Part shown: positions 7,378 through 15,603 of the stretch, piece after piece
Layout: each line of letters opens with the position of its first letter
How positions within the stretch are numbered: position 1 is the stretch's first letter
DNA from: Barnesiella sp.
GTDB taxonomy: Bacteria; Bacteroidota; Bacteroidia; Bacteroidales; Muribaculaceae
Assembly: GCA_014801065.1 (NCBI GenBank)
Contig: JAAVEX010000077.1
Coordinates: 3,515 to 20,222, forward strand
Direction of reading: 5' to 3'
Length of the DNA stretch: 16,708 bases
Made by a program: the position numbers and the translations under genes
The notes under the pieces: model-generated
What the model was told of the DNA's origin: nothing
Databases searched by the model: none
Seen by the model: the letters and a program-made list of their open reading frames with translations, nothing else

Positions 7378-7408
7378 TAAGTATTCAAAATTAAACGATA
7401 GTAAGTGA
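7378..7408 (-). promoter_or_regulatory. Promoter segment of the DUF1573 gene, second of two related 31-bp copies
   Basis: This stretch is 27/31 identical to 6584-6614. On the minus strand it carries TAATTTTG (7386-7393), a TAnnTTTG match 36 bases before the chosen start. No TTTG is found at the -33 position in either copy. Confidence 0.5.
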
Positions 7409-7419
7409 TTCATTTATCT

Positions 7420-7538
7420 TTTATACTATCTGCGGCTTCTTTTTTGCTCTTTTGACTTGCGTTCAGTCGCATAGCTCGCTATGCTTCTTCTCTCCGCACC
7501 AAAATCTTCTAAAAAAATAAGCTCGCATATAGTATAAA
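7420..7538. repeat. 119-bp inverted-repeat element
   Basis: The ends 7420-7438 and 7519-7538 are inverted copies: tttatactat pairs perfectly with atagtataaa, then continue with one mismatch and one bulge, 18 paired bases in all. In the middle lies a perfect hairpin gcatagc-tc-gctatgc (7469-7484). No open frame of note is inside. It resembles a miniature inverted-repeat or REP-like palindromic element; whether other copies exist in the genome cannot be seen here. The gap 7351-7719 otherwise holds promoters and the operon terminator. Confidence 0.6.
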
Positions 7539-7556
7539 GAATTATTAATTGATTTA

Positions 7557-7564
7557 CAAATTTA
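7557..7564 (-). promoter_or_regulatory. Possible second upstream promoter facing the 119-bp element
   Basis: TAAATTTG on the minus strand matches the -7 consensus and points through the inverted-repeat element toward the DUF1573 gene. No -33 match is seen and the region is AT-rich, so chance is possible. Confidence 0.3.
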
Positions 7565-7598
7565 GTAAAAATAGTTGAGCGAAAAGTGCCGGTAAATG

Positions 7599-7638
7599 AA
7601 AAAAAGAAGAGACGGATCTGAGGAAGGTCCGTCTCTTC
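7599..7638 (-). terminator. Intrinsic terminator of the SusC/D-GH18 operon
   Basis: An 11-bp perfect stem (gaagagacgga at 7606-7616 with tccgtctcttc at 7628-7638) with an 11-base loop is followed on the minus strand by seven T residues (7599-7605). It lies about 80 bases after the last operon gene. Confidence 0.9.
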
Positions 7639-7645
7639 GGTTGAA

Positions 7646-7704
7646 TGACTATGCCGCTGGTTTTGTACTCTCCAATCAAATCAATAGGTAAGATGGCATA
7701 GTCA
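7646..7704 (-). repeat. Inverted repeat in the 3' untranslated region of the operon
   Basis: tgactatgcc (7646-7655) and ggcatagtca (7695-7704) are perfect inverted copies 39 bases apart, lying between the stop codon of the last operon gene and the terminator. In RNA this would form a closed domain before the terminator hairpin, possibly protecting the 3' end. Confidence 0.6.
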
Positions 7705-7719
7705 CGAGAGAGTCATTTA

Positions 7720-8742
7720 TTATTCGTAGACGTTGAAGTCAGAGAATGCAGTGCCTTCGCCTGTGCCACCATAGAATGAGTGGGAGATGAGGCGGATGTA
7801 GCGTACTTCGGTAGGAGCCCAGAACATGAATGTGCGTTCGATTCCGTTGTCGCTCCAAGAGAGTGTTCCCTGTTCGGTGTAGTCAACGCCGTCGGTCGAA
7901 GTGTAGAGTGTTCCGTCCTTAATAGTGTACCAGGCGAAATAGTAGCGGAACATGCAGCCTCTGATTTTCTGAACGGAACCGAGGTCGAAATCGAGGACCA
8001 CTTCTTCATTGACACCATCGGCATGGTTGGCAATAAAGAATGCGTAGGTCCACTGGTTGTTGTCGGTGACGTTGCCCATGTTAATATTGCCTGAGCGTCC
8101 GATGGCGGGCACAGAATATGATCCGGTCCATGCACTGCAGTCGGTGATGCGAGATCCTTCGGGCGAAGTAGCTCCGGGGTTGATCATGCCGTCTTTGTGA
8201 TCCACGTTGACCCCGATATAGGCAAAGTTCTTTTCAACGCTTGCAACGGCTCCGCCGGACACTGATGAGATGCGGATAGGGAGCACGTAGGCAGTGCCGT
8301 CGAATTTCGACCAGTCGACATTTGTCAGGTCGATATTTGCAACCACTGAGTTGGAGCGGTTAGCGCCTTTGGGAATTGTCACGGTGTTTTCGGGAAGGGT
8401 GACCGCGATGCCGGAGTTTTCGGGGAATTTATCGAGGCCGTCCACTTCGACTTCGGGAGCCAACTCGAATTTGACAGTGATGTCGGCGGGAGCGGGTTTG
8501 GTACACTGCACGTAGAGCTCTACATCGCCCGGAGTGGCGTTGAGTATCGGTCCGACGGGGGTCTGATAGAGATCAAAGGCATAGGTGTTTTTGGGCATAT
8601 TGGCCGGATAGTCATGGGCGATGTTGACGTAGACGAGATTGTCGGGATTGCCCACAACATCGTATTGATCATCGTCGCATGAGGTCAGAGCGGCTGATGC
8701 GAGCGCCATAGCGCTGAGTCCTAAAATATATTTAAGTTTCAT
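7720..8742 (-). CDS. DUF1735 and F5/8 type C domain surface lipoprotein (putative glycan-binding protein)
   Basis: A 340-residue lipoprotein. The start at 8742 gives MKLKYILGLSAMALASAALTSC with the lipidated Cys22; an ATG 12 codons upstream overlaps the previous gene and spoils the signal peptide. The CDDDQ after the lipobox is the acidic type linked to surface export in Bacteroidota. Residues about 30-185 form a DUF1735 (BT_3987-like N-terminal) beta-sandwich, with YAFDLYQTPVGPILNATPGD and EKNFAYIGVNV. Residues about 195-340 form an F5/8 type C (discoidin/CBM32-like) domain: QWTYAFFIANHADGVNEEVV, GCMFRYYFAWYTIKDGTLY, EVRYIRLISHSFYGG. It is the last gene of the operon, 28 bp after the LamG gene, and is followed by a strong terminator. 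By position and domains it is a surface glycan-binding protein that helps hold N-glycan substrates. No catalytic motif is seen. Confidence 0.88.
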   Translation of the reverse strand: MKLKYILGLSAMALASAALTSCDDDQYDVVGNPDNLVYVNIAHDYPANMPKNTYAFDLYQTPVGPILNATPGDVELYVQCTKPAPADITVKFELAPEVEVDGLDKFPENSGIAVTLPENTVTIPKGANRSNSVVANIDLTNVDWSKFDGTAYVLPIRISSVSGGAVASVEKNFAYIGVNVDHKDGMINPGATSPEGSRITDCSAWTGSYSVPAIGRSGNINMGNVTDNNQWTYAFFIANHADGVNEEVVLDFDLGSVQKIRGCMFRYYFAWYTIKDGTLYTSTDGVDYTEQGTLSWSDNGIERTFMFWAPTEVRYIRLISHSFYGGTGEGTAFSDFNVYE

Positions 8743-8770
8743 AATAGAATTTCGATGTGTTTTGGAGGTT

Positions 8771-9970
8771 TTATTCACTACATCTATTGGCGTCGCTTGA
8801 GTTCCATTGCACGTAGGCGCTGTAGTCGAGGTCGTAGGTCAGGCCTGCGCCTTCGTTGATTTCGCGGCAGGTTTTAGACCAGTCCATGTCGTAGCCGTTG
8901 CCGGTGGCGTCATGGAAGATGTGACCTTCGCCTTCGTTGAGTTTCCAATAGGCCACGAGACCTTTCGATTTGGCATCGACACCACATATTCCCATCTTGA
9001 TTTCGCCGGGAGTGAGGGCGCGGTCCCAAACGCGCATTTCAGCGATGCATCCGTTGAAATACTGACTGCTGGGATAGGAGGTCCAAGACATTCCGAGTTC
9101 GATGCGCTGGAAGTCGACGGTGCCGGAGTAAGCTCCTTCGGCGTCTTTATTGCCGTCGACATACATCGTCAGCACCGAGCCGTCGTAGGTGAGCGAGAGG
9201 GTGTACCAGCGATCGGTGTCGAATTCGGTCGATGAGACGATGGAGCCGCCGGGGCTTACCCACTGGAGGCTACGTTCGGGCAGACCGTTTTCGCCGAAGC
9301 GGAGCATCGAGGAGTTTTCTTCATTCTTGGAAGTGAACGAGCACATACGGGCTATGCGGTGCCACTGGCGAGAGTAGAATTTGATTTCGTAGGTGAACGC
9401 TCCGAGTTCCTTCATCAGATTGTCGGGGAAGATGAAGTTGGAATACATGCGGGTGTTGGAGATATCGAGCGCGGTGAACTGGAGCACGCGTGCGATCTGC
9501 AGATAGATGGTGCGCGAGGGTTCGAGCACGTCGATGCCTGTCTCCTTGATGGTCACGGGGATCACGTAGACGCGACCCTCTTCAAACTGCTCTGTGGAGA
9601 GCATTTTGACAACGACTGCATCGGAGTAGGAACGACCGGCAGGAATGGTCACCTCGGGGTTTTCGATCACGGCTGAACCGTCGGGCACGCAGAAATAGTT
9701 TGTGCCTTTGGCTTCATTATAGTCGTCGACTTTCGAGGGATCGATTGCGAGAGTCACCTTGGTGTCGGCGGTGACGGGAGCGGTGGTCGAAACGGAGATC
9801 ATCTGTGTGGACGGAGTGTCTTCAACCACAAACTTGGTGATCGGAGTCACTTCTGTACCGGCAATGAAGGCCACATTGTGATCGTAGTCGAACTTGTCGC
9901 CTTCCGAACATGCGCCGAGCGCGATAGTGGCAGCGCCGATGATGAGCGATTTGAAAATATTATGTTTCAT
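8771..9970 (-). CDS. DUF1735 and LamG/concanavalin A-like domain surface lipoprotein
   Basis: A 399-residue lipoprotein beginning MKHNIFKSLIIGAATIALGAC, with lipidated Cys21 followed by SEGDKFDYD, an acidic surface-export type sequence. Residues about 30-160 are a DUF1735 domain (DTKVTLAIDPSKVDDYNEA; VTIPAGRSYSDAVVVKM; VYVIPVTI). Residues about 180-370 form a laminin-G-like jellyroll: FTYEIKFYSRQW, DRWYTLSLTYDGSVLTMYVDG, FNGCIAEMRVWDRALTPGEI and GLVAYWKLNEGEGHIFHDATG, the classic LamG_3 end motif. Such domains bind carbohydrate, and the gene sits in the place of SusE/F-type surface glycan-binding proteins. It starts 12 bp after the GH18 gene stop and is followed by the F5/8C lipoprotein, so the two DUF1735 proteins appear to be a paired binding set with different C-terminal lectin-like modules. 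No enzyme residues are recognised. Confidence 0.9.
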   Translation of the reverse strand: MKHNIFKSLIIGAATIALGACSEGDKFDYDHNVAFIAGTEVTPITKFVVEDTPSTQMISVSTTAPVTADTKVTLAIDPSKVDDYNEAKGTNYFCVPDGSAVIENPEVTIPAGRSYSDAVVVKMLSTEQFEEGRVYVIPVTIKETGIDVLEPSRTIYLQIARVLQFTALDISNTRMYSNFIFPDNLMKELGAFTYEIKFYSRQWHRIARMCSFTSKNEENSSMLRFGENGLPERSLQWVSPGGSIVSSTEFDTDRWYTLSLTYDGSVLTMYVDGNKDAEGAYSGTVDFQRIELGMSWTSYPSSQYFNGCIAEMRVWDRALTPGEIKMGICGVDAKSKGLVAYWKLNEGEGHIFHDATGNGYDMDWSKTCREINEGAGLTYDLDYSAYVQWNSSDANRCSE

Positions 9971-9982
9971 CGTTAATAAATG

Positions 9983-10936
9983 TTATTTATGTACTGCGGG
10001 GTTCATGATCTGGATGGCCTGACGGAATTCGTTGTAGGGGATTCCGGAGTTTGAATAGTAGTTGCGGCCGAGATAATACACGCCGCAACCGCCTTTACGA
10101 CGGCCGTCGCCGGGCTCCCAGCGGGCATAGTCGAGGAGTTTTGCTCCTGTCTGGCCCATGGTGCCGTTGCCGAACTGTTCGCAGAAGATCTGTTTTTCGA
10201 TAGGATAGTTGTCGGAGGGGCGCAGGAAGCCAACCTGGTCGGAGTAGGCCTGCTGAACAAAGTAGTCGCAGTAGGGTTCACATTCGGCCGAGGGCTGTGC
10301 GCTGAAGTAGTCCACGATGAGGAGTTTGTCGGGGTTTGCACCCTGTGGTCCCCAGTGCTCGGCGAGCAGTTTGACCAGACGAAGAAGGTTTTCGTTGTTC
10401 CAACCTTCGAAGTCGATGTCGACACCGTCGAGGCCGGCCCCGTCCACCTGCTCGCGGATATAGAGAGCGTAGGCTTCCATTACTTCATCGGAAACGTCGG
10501 GAGAGCCTCCCATTTCATATTCCTGTCCGCCGGCGGTGAACACGTGGCGATAGTGGGAAGCGTCGGCGTGCATGACGAAGCGTGTGCCGAGCTGTTCCTG
10601 GCAGTATTTCATGTCCTTATAAGCCACGGGGTGGGTTTCGGCGGTCGGGATGCCCATCCAGAGGTTAACGATATCGATCGAGTCGGGCAGACCGACCATT
10701 CTTTCGCCCCAAGATGCGGGATCCTTATATCCTTCAACGCCTTCGATCGGGCTCCACGCTTCGTAGTATGCGAAGCTGACTTCATGATCGCTTTTCTTGT
10801 AGTCACGAAGATTTTGGTAATACTGAGGGTCGTAGGTCTTGAGGGGCTGCACGTCGATGTTTTCCACATCGTTGCAAGCAGTGAAGCAGAGCGCGCCCGC
10901 CATAACGGCCATCAGACTATATGATTTGAATTTCAT
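9983..10936 (-). CDS. GH18 endo-beta-N-acetylglucosaminidase-like surface lipoprotein
   Basis: A 317-residue lipoprotein starting at 10936 (MKFKSYSLMAVMAGALCFTAC, lipidated Cys21). The frame stays open 68 codons further upstream but that part overlaps susD and has no signal sequence. The TIM-barrel carries the GH18 catalytic signature LDGVDIDFEGW, with D170, D173, D175 and acid E177 all intact, so it is probably active rather than a binding-only pseudoenzyme. Other barrel strands include VSFAYYEAW, DIVNLWMG, RFVMHAD and KLLIVDYFSAQPS. Enzymes of this type cut the GlcNAc-beta-1,4-GlcNAc core of N-glycans, releasing the glycan from protein at the cell surface. It is compact, more like the BT1044/EndoF size class than B. 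thetaiotaomicron BT3987, which has an added N-terminal beta-sandwich; here the following genes supply DUF1735 domains. It sits 40 bp after susD. The choice of glycan (high-mannose or complex) is inferred only from the nearby GH92. Confidence 0.88.
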   Translation of the reverse strand: MKFKSYSLMAVMAGALCFTACNDVENIDVQPLKTYDPQYYQNLRDYKKSDHEVSFAYYEAWSPIEGVEGYKDPASWGERMVGLPDSIDIVNLWMGIPTAETHPVAYKDMKYCQEQLGTRFVMHADASHYRHVFTAGGQEYEMGGSPDVSDEVMEAYALYIREQVDGAGLDGVDIDFEGWNNENLLRLVKLLAEHWGPQGANPDKLLIVDYFSAQPSAECEPYCDYFVQQAYSDQVGFLRPSDNYPIEKQIFCEQFGNGTMGQTGAKLLDYARWEPGDGRRKGGCGVYYLGRNYYSNSGIPYNEFRQAIQIMNPAVHK

Positions 10937-10976
10937 TGTCAGAATATTTCTAAAGTTTACAGATAGTGGAATGTGA

Positions 10977-12539
10977 TTAAAGGGGTTTCTTGTCCCACCA
11001 CAGGCGAGTACCGCCGTTGTCGGCTCCTCCGAGCGCTTTCTGACCGGCAGCCACACCCTCGGCGTTGTTCTGCTTTTCCTGGAGGCAGAATGGGAGACGG
11101 CGAGGACCGAGGTCGGAATTGATGGTGTTGTTCGAACCATTGGTCATGGTGTTGATCAGGTCGGGGTATCCTGTGCGGCGAACGATTGACCATCCTTCGG
11201 CTCCATTGGGGAATGTTGCGATCCAGAGCTGAGTTGCGATGCGTTCGAGTTTGTCTTCGAAACCTGCGGCATCATTCCAGGCCGGGGTGGCATTGCTATT
11301 GAAGCTGTAGCTGAAACCTGAGATAGGATCGGAGTATCGTCCGAGAGTAGTGGTGGAAGCGAGATAGCTGTCGGCAGCGGTGGCAACGCCGTTTTCTTCG
11401 CATGACACTCTGACACCATCTTCGTAGAGCGACTTGGCATCTCCGCCACCCCAACCGCGAAGGGCTGCTTCGGCGCGCAGGAAGTAGCTTTCGGCGGCCG
11501 ACATCCACACTACGGGCGAGTTGTATTTGTCGAGTTTGAAGTGGCTGCATTCTGTCTGATAGCGAGTGAGATTGCCTGTGATGCCGAGGGGGACACCCTG
11601 ATAAGAGCCACCGTCGACAGCGGTGAAGTAGGCCGAGCAGCGGGGGTCGTTCCACTGTTTCATGATTTCGACGATAGAAGCACCCGCACGCGTATCGCCC
11701 TGATTGAATTCATAGTCGATAACGTAGAGGGGGTTTTCGTAGCTCATGTAGGCGGTGTTGAGTTCGGCGCGTTCGGCTTTCGATTCGATGAATCCTTGTG
11801 GGCAGGCAAAGCATTTTTCAGCTTCCTGACGAGCAAGGGCAGCATCGGCGTAGACCACTCGGAGAGCGAGACGCAGACGCAGAGTGTTGGCAAACTTCAC
11901 CCAGTTGGTGGCGTTTCCGCCGTAGACTATGTCGTAGTCCGAGAGGAGGTTGCCACCCGAAGCGGCGTAGGGTGAGAGCACGTCGATTGCCTCGTCGAGT
12001 TCACGGAAGAATTTCTTGTAGACATCTTCGAGCGAATCGTAGGAGTTTGAAGATCCGTAGTTGATGTAGGGGATCGGTCCGAAAGAGTCGGCCACGGGGT
12101 GCATACCGGCCACTTTGACAACGTTGGCCACGGCGGCTATTTCGGGACGATCCTGGTCGATTGCGATTTCATAGACGCTCTTCCAGGGGCTCATGATGCC
12201 GGTGTAGGCTTCATTGAAAGTGGAGTTGAGCCAGCTGTCCTGCCAGATATACTGCTGGTGGGTCTGGAGGTTGCCGAGAGTAGATCCGGCATAACCCGAG
12301 AAAAGGTCGTGTGAGAGGTTGCGCGAAATTTGATAGTCTGAGCTGAGTTTACCGCCCAGAGCCACGAGAATCACACGAGTCTGCATCTGCTGGAAGAAAG
12401 CTCCGGTTTTAAGGTTGTCCTGCTTCATGTCTTGCTCAGTCGCCTCATTGGGGTTGACGTTATCGTTGTAGTCGATACATGAGGAAGCAAGAAGTGAGAG
12501 GCCGATGCAGGTCACCGGAAATATTTTGCTATATTTCAT
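10977..12539 (-). CDS. SusD/RagB-family outer-membrane lipoprotein
   Basis: A 520-residue SusD-like protein, the lid of the SusCD transporter that binds glycan at the cell surface. The signal MKYSKIFPVTCIGLSLLASSC places the lipid on Cys21, followed by IDYNDNVNPNEAT, a typical beginning for the SusD-like_2 branch. TPR-type helical features are seen through residues 60-230 (SWLNSTFNEAYTGIMSPWKSVYEIA; VANVVKVAGMHPVADSFGPIPY; FKKFFRELDEAIDVL-like helix). NWVKFANTLRLRLALRV is the strongly conserved helix of the family, and AAESYFLRAEAALRGW with the C-terminal WIATFPNGAEGWSIVRRTGYPDL confirms the assignment. It starts 25 bp after susC and precedes GH18. The length is normal and the gene is intact. 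Confidence 0.95.
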   Translation of the reverse strand: MKYSKIFPVTCIGLSLLASSCIDYNDNVNPNEATEQDMKQDNLKTGAFFQQMQTRVILVALGGKLSSDYQISRNLSHDLFSGYAGSTLGNLQTHQQYIWQDSWLNSTFNEAYTGIMSPWKSVYEIAIDQDRPEIAAVANVVKVAGMHPVADSFGPIPYINYGSSNSYDSLEDVYKKFFRELDEAIDVLSPYAASGGNLLSDYDIVYGGNATNWVKFANTLRLRLALRVVYADAALARQEAEKCFACPQGFIESKAERAELNTAYMSYENPLYVIDYEFNQGDTRAGASIVEIMKQWNDPRCSAYFTAVDGGSYQGVPLGITGNLTRYQTECSHFKLDKYNSPVVWMSAAESYFLRAEAALRGWGGGDAKSLYEDGVRVSCEENGVATAADSYLASTTTLGRYSDPISGFSYSFNSNATPAWNDAAGFEDKLERIATQLWIATFPNGAEGWSIVRRTGYPDLINTMTNGSNNTINSDLGPRRLPFCLQEKQNNAEGVAAGQKALGGADNGGTRLWWDKKPL

Positions 12540-12564
12540 GTGTTAGTCTTGATTGGTAAGTTAA

Positions 12565-15500
12565 TTAAAATTGAACTTTGAGCGAGAAGCCGAGCGAGCG
12601 CAGGCTGGGGCTCATGAAGTTGTCGATACCCTGCATGTATGTACCGGTAGATGCAGTCATTTCGGGATCGTAGGGGGCTTTCTTGTAGAAGAAGAAGAGG
12701 TTTTTGCCGATGAACGACAGGTTGAGCCCTTTGACGAACGAGCCCCATTTCTGAACGGGGAAATCGTAGCCGAAAGTGAGTTCGCTCAGGCGTACGTTGG
12801 TGGCCGAATAGACATAGAGCGAACCGATACCGCCACTCTGGCCCGGAGAGCCAACTTTCTGATAGAAATCCTGTGCGGGGATGGGACGACCGTTGACAAG
12901 CACACCGCCATTGTCGCGTGCGTCGGCAGTGGCCTGAGAAGCGCCATAGTAGTCGAGCACGGCCTGAGTCTGCGAAACGCCAACGCCACCAACGCGGGCC
13001 GTCACGAGGAAGCCGAGGTTGAAGCCTTTGAAGCGGAGGTCGTTGCCCCAACCGAGGTTGTAGCGGGGAGATGCGTTTCCGACTTTGACGAAGTTATTGG
13101 GTTCGGTCACGATTGTCTGATCGTTGGGGTGAACGTAGATAGCGCCGTGTTCGTCGGTGCGGAGGGTGTTGACGTAGATGTCGCCGATCGAACCGCCTTC
13201 AGTGACGCGTGTCTGATACATCGAGGTCGACGCCATGATCATTTCGGTGAGCGGAGCGGGTTCGCCGGTGTAGGGGTCGATATAGTCGGCGGCGAGTTCT
13301 TTGACTTTGTTGCGGTTGATAGAGTAGGTCAGATATGAGCTCCAGAGGAAGTCGCCCCACTGCTTGCTGTAGCGGAGCGAGAGTTCGATACCACGGTTGT
13401 CAACGCGACCGCCGTTGAAGATTTCAGAGGTGTAGCCTGTAGAGCCTGCGAGCTGGCGTTCGAAGAACTGATTGTAGGTGCTCGAGGTGTAGAGCGTAGC
13501 GTCGAGGCGGAGGGCATTGTCGAACATAGCGAGGTTGATACCGGCTTCCCATGCTTTAGTGCGTTCGGGACGGAGGTTGGAGTTGGGGCGACGGGTCTGG
13601 GTCACGACAGCGCCGTCCTTGATTTCATAGGTGGGGATGGCGATGAAAACTTCGGGCGAGTTACCCACTTCAGAATACGATACGCGCACTTTTGCGAAGT
13701 TGAGCGCGCGGCTCTGAATGTTGAAGATGTCAGTGATGATGCCCGACAGACCTACCGAGGGATAGAAGAATGAGTTGGTGTTGGTGCCTTTGAATGTCGA
13801 CGACCAGTCGTTGCGGGCTGAGAGATCGAGATAGGCCATTGAGCGGTAACCGAGCTGAACGGTGCCGAAGATGGCGCGTTTTTTCAGGTTGTAGCCGTCC
13901 TGACGAGCTATGTCGCGGCCGTTGAGATCAACGTTGCTGAACGTGAATTTGTTGGCCACGGTGGCGAGGTTGCCTCCGAACCAGTCGCTCTGATAGTCGG
14001 TGTTTTCGAAGTTAGCGCCGACGTTTGCGGTTAGATCCCAAGTGTGGTCGTTGAAATATTTGTTGATCGAAGCAAGAAGTTCGCCATAAACCTGCTGGTT
14101 GGTGATTGACTGCTTGGAGTAGTAGCCATATTTAGAGGCAAACTGGGTGTTTGTTCCGGCGTCGAATTTGCGTTCGCGGCTTTCGTTGTCGCGGTCGATT
14201 TTCGCGCGTGCGGTTACGTTGATCCAGTCGGCGAATTCGTAGCGGAACTGTGCCGATGCGTTGTAGCGGTTTTTCTTGTTTGGCATTGAGAGGTTTTCAG
14301 TGATCCAGTAGGGATTCTGAAGAGCCATGGTCGAAGAGTAGGGGAAGTACTGGTCCATGAGGCCGCGTTCGGCATTGTAGCGCTGATATGACTGCATCTG
14401 GCGGAAGTCTTCGCCTGCGGGGAAAAGATAGAGAGGCACGAGGGGGTTGTAGTAGAGACCCTGCGAAGTCATGTTCTTTTCGTTGATCTGGCTGAGCATG
14501 AAGGCGAGGTCCATGGTCAGTTTGTCGTTTGCCATCTTGGTGGTGTTGCGCACGGTGGCATTGTAGCGCGAGTAGTCATTGTTGTGAACCACACCTTCGG
14601 CGTTTGTCGTACCGATAGAGAGGTAGGTCTGATTGCGCTGGGTGCCGGTGGTTAGCGAGGCAGAGTTGGTCACGTTGTAGCCGGTCTGGAAGAAGTCGGC
14701 CACCCGGAAAGAGCTCTTGTTGGGGAGTTTCGAACCCCAGCTGAGATATGAGCCTGTTTCGCTTGCGCCGTAGGATGTCTGGAAGTCGGGCAGCACGGCA
14801 ACGCGCTGGAATGTGGTGTTGTTGGAGATCGTGACGCGGGTCTGTCCTTCAGTGCCTTTCTTGGTGGTGATCATTACGACACCGTTGGCGGCAGCCGATC
14901 CGTAGAGAGCGGCAGCCGATGGGCCTGAGAGAACGGAGATGTTTTCGATATCGTCGGGGTTGATGGCAGAGAGAGGATCGCCGGTCTGCGATGCTCCTTC
15001 GTAAACGCCTTCGGGCTGAGTGGCTGCGCGGCTCATGTCGAGCATCGGAATACCGTCGACCACGTAGAGGGCGTTGTTGTTGCCGGAGATCGATTTTGCA
15101 CCGCGCATGACAACGCGTGCGCCGCCGCCAACGCCTGCCGAAGAGGAGTTGATGGTGACACCGGCCACTTTACCGTTGAGGTTGTTGACGAAGTTGGCGT
15201 CGGCGATGCGGGTGAGCTCTTCGTTGCCGACTTTCTGCACATTGTAGGAAAGAGATTTAGCTTCCTTCTTGATGCCGAGTGCCGTTACGACGACTTCGTC
15301 AAGGGTTTTCGAATCATCTTCCAACACAACGTTGATAGAAGAGGCGCCGTGTACTGTCACTTCCTGCGACTTGTAGCCGATGTAGGAAAATTTGAGCACG
15401 TCGCCTTGCTTAGCATTAATGGAAAATTCTCCATCAATGTTGGTCTGAGTCCCGAACTGAGTGCCTTTTACAATGACAGACACGCCAATCAGAGGCTCAC

Positions 15501-15603
15501 CGCTTTTGTCTGTCACGGTACCTGTCACCTTGGTTGATTGCGCGAACGCTACCATAGGCAACATCATCAGACAGAAAAGCAGACAAGTTAACTTTGCCTT
15601 CAT
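12565..15603 (-). CDS. SusC/RagA-family TonB-dependent outer-membrane transporter
   Basis: A complete 1012-residue SusC-like protein that imports oligosaccharides through the outer membrane using TonB energy. Order of parts: signal peptide (about 1-22, ending MVAFAQ); carboxypeptidase-regulatory-like domain (about 24-96, VTGTVTDKSGEPLIGVSVIV and KFSYIGYKSQEV); TonB box LDEVVVTALG (101-110); plug domain (about 115-240, with NVLSGPSAAALYGSAAANG-like motif and MITTKKG); and a 22-strand barrel ending in the aromatic Phe1012 (LGFSLKVQF), needed for BAM insertion. There is no STN domain, so it is not expected to signal directly to an anti-sigma factor. It is the first gene of a five-gene operon. 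The leader upstream is long (about 345 bases) and the proposed promoter carries a homopolymer tract. Long open frames on the opposite strand are shadows caused by its codon bias. Confidence 0.97.
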   Translation of the reverse strand: MKAKLTCLLFCLMMLPMVAFAQSTKVTGTVTDKSGEPLIGVSVIVKGTQFGTQTNIDGEFSINAKQGDVLKFSYIGYKSQEVTVHGASSINVVLEDDSKTLDEVVVTALGIKKEAKSLSYNVQKVGNEELTRIADANFVNNLNGKVAGVTINSSSAGVGGGARVVMRGAKSISGNNNALYVVDGIPMLDMSRAATQPEGVYEGASQTGDPLSAINPDDIENISVLSGPSAAALYGSAAANGVVMITTKKGTEGQTRVTISNNTTFQRVAVLPDFQTSYGASETGSYLSWGSKLPNKSSFRVADFFQTGYNVTNSASLTTGTQRNQTYLSIGTTNAEGVVHNNDYSRYNATVRNTTKMANDKLTMDLAFMLSQINEKNMTSQGLYYNPLVPLYLFPAGEDFRQMQSYQRYNAERGLMDQYFPYSSTMALQNPYWITENLSMPNKKNRYNASAQFRYEFADWINVTARAKIDRDNESRERKFDAGTNTQFASKYGYYSKQSITNQQVYGELLASINKYFNDHTWDLTANVGANFENTDYQSDWFGGNLATVANKFTFSNVDLNGRDIARQDGYNLKKRAIFGTVQLGYRSMAYLDLSARNDWSSTFKGTNTNSFFYPSVGLSGIITDIFNIQSRALNFAKVRVSYSEVGNSPEVFIAIPTYEIKDGAVVTQTRRPNSNLRPERTKAWEAGINLAMFDNALRLDATLYTSSTYNQFFERQLAGSTGYTSEIFNGGRVDNRGIELSLRYSKQWGDFLWSSYLTYSINRNKVKELAADYIDPYTGEPAPLTEMIMASTSMYQTRVTEGGSIGDIYVNTLRTDEHGAIYVHPNDQTIVTEPNNFVKVGNASPRYNLGWGNDLRFKGFNLGFLVTARVGGVGVSQTQAVLDYYGASQATADARDNGGVLVNGRPIPAQDFYQKVGSPGQSGGIGSLYVYSATNVRLSELTFGYDFPVQKWGSFVKGLNLSFIGKNLFFFYKKAPYDPEMTASTGTYMQGIDNFMSPSLRSLGFSLKVQF

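Noticed and set aside
8743..8778. Earlier ATG for the F5/8C lipoprotein
   Set aside because: It overlaps the LamG gene and puts a charged 12-residue tail before an ideal lipoprotein signal peptide.
10937..11140. Upstream extension of the GH18 frame by 68 codons
   Set aside because: It overlaps the susD coding end by over 160 bp, reads as low-complexity shadow sequence, and would hide the perfect lipoprotein signal that begins at 10936.
12571..13338. 255-codon plus-strand open frame opposite susC
   Set aside because: It has no recognisable domain, and the minus-strand frame is an unmistakable SusC barrel; the antisense frame is a by-product of codon bias.
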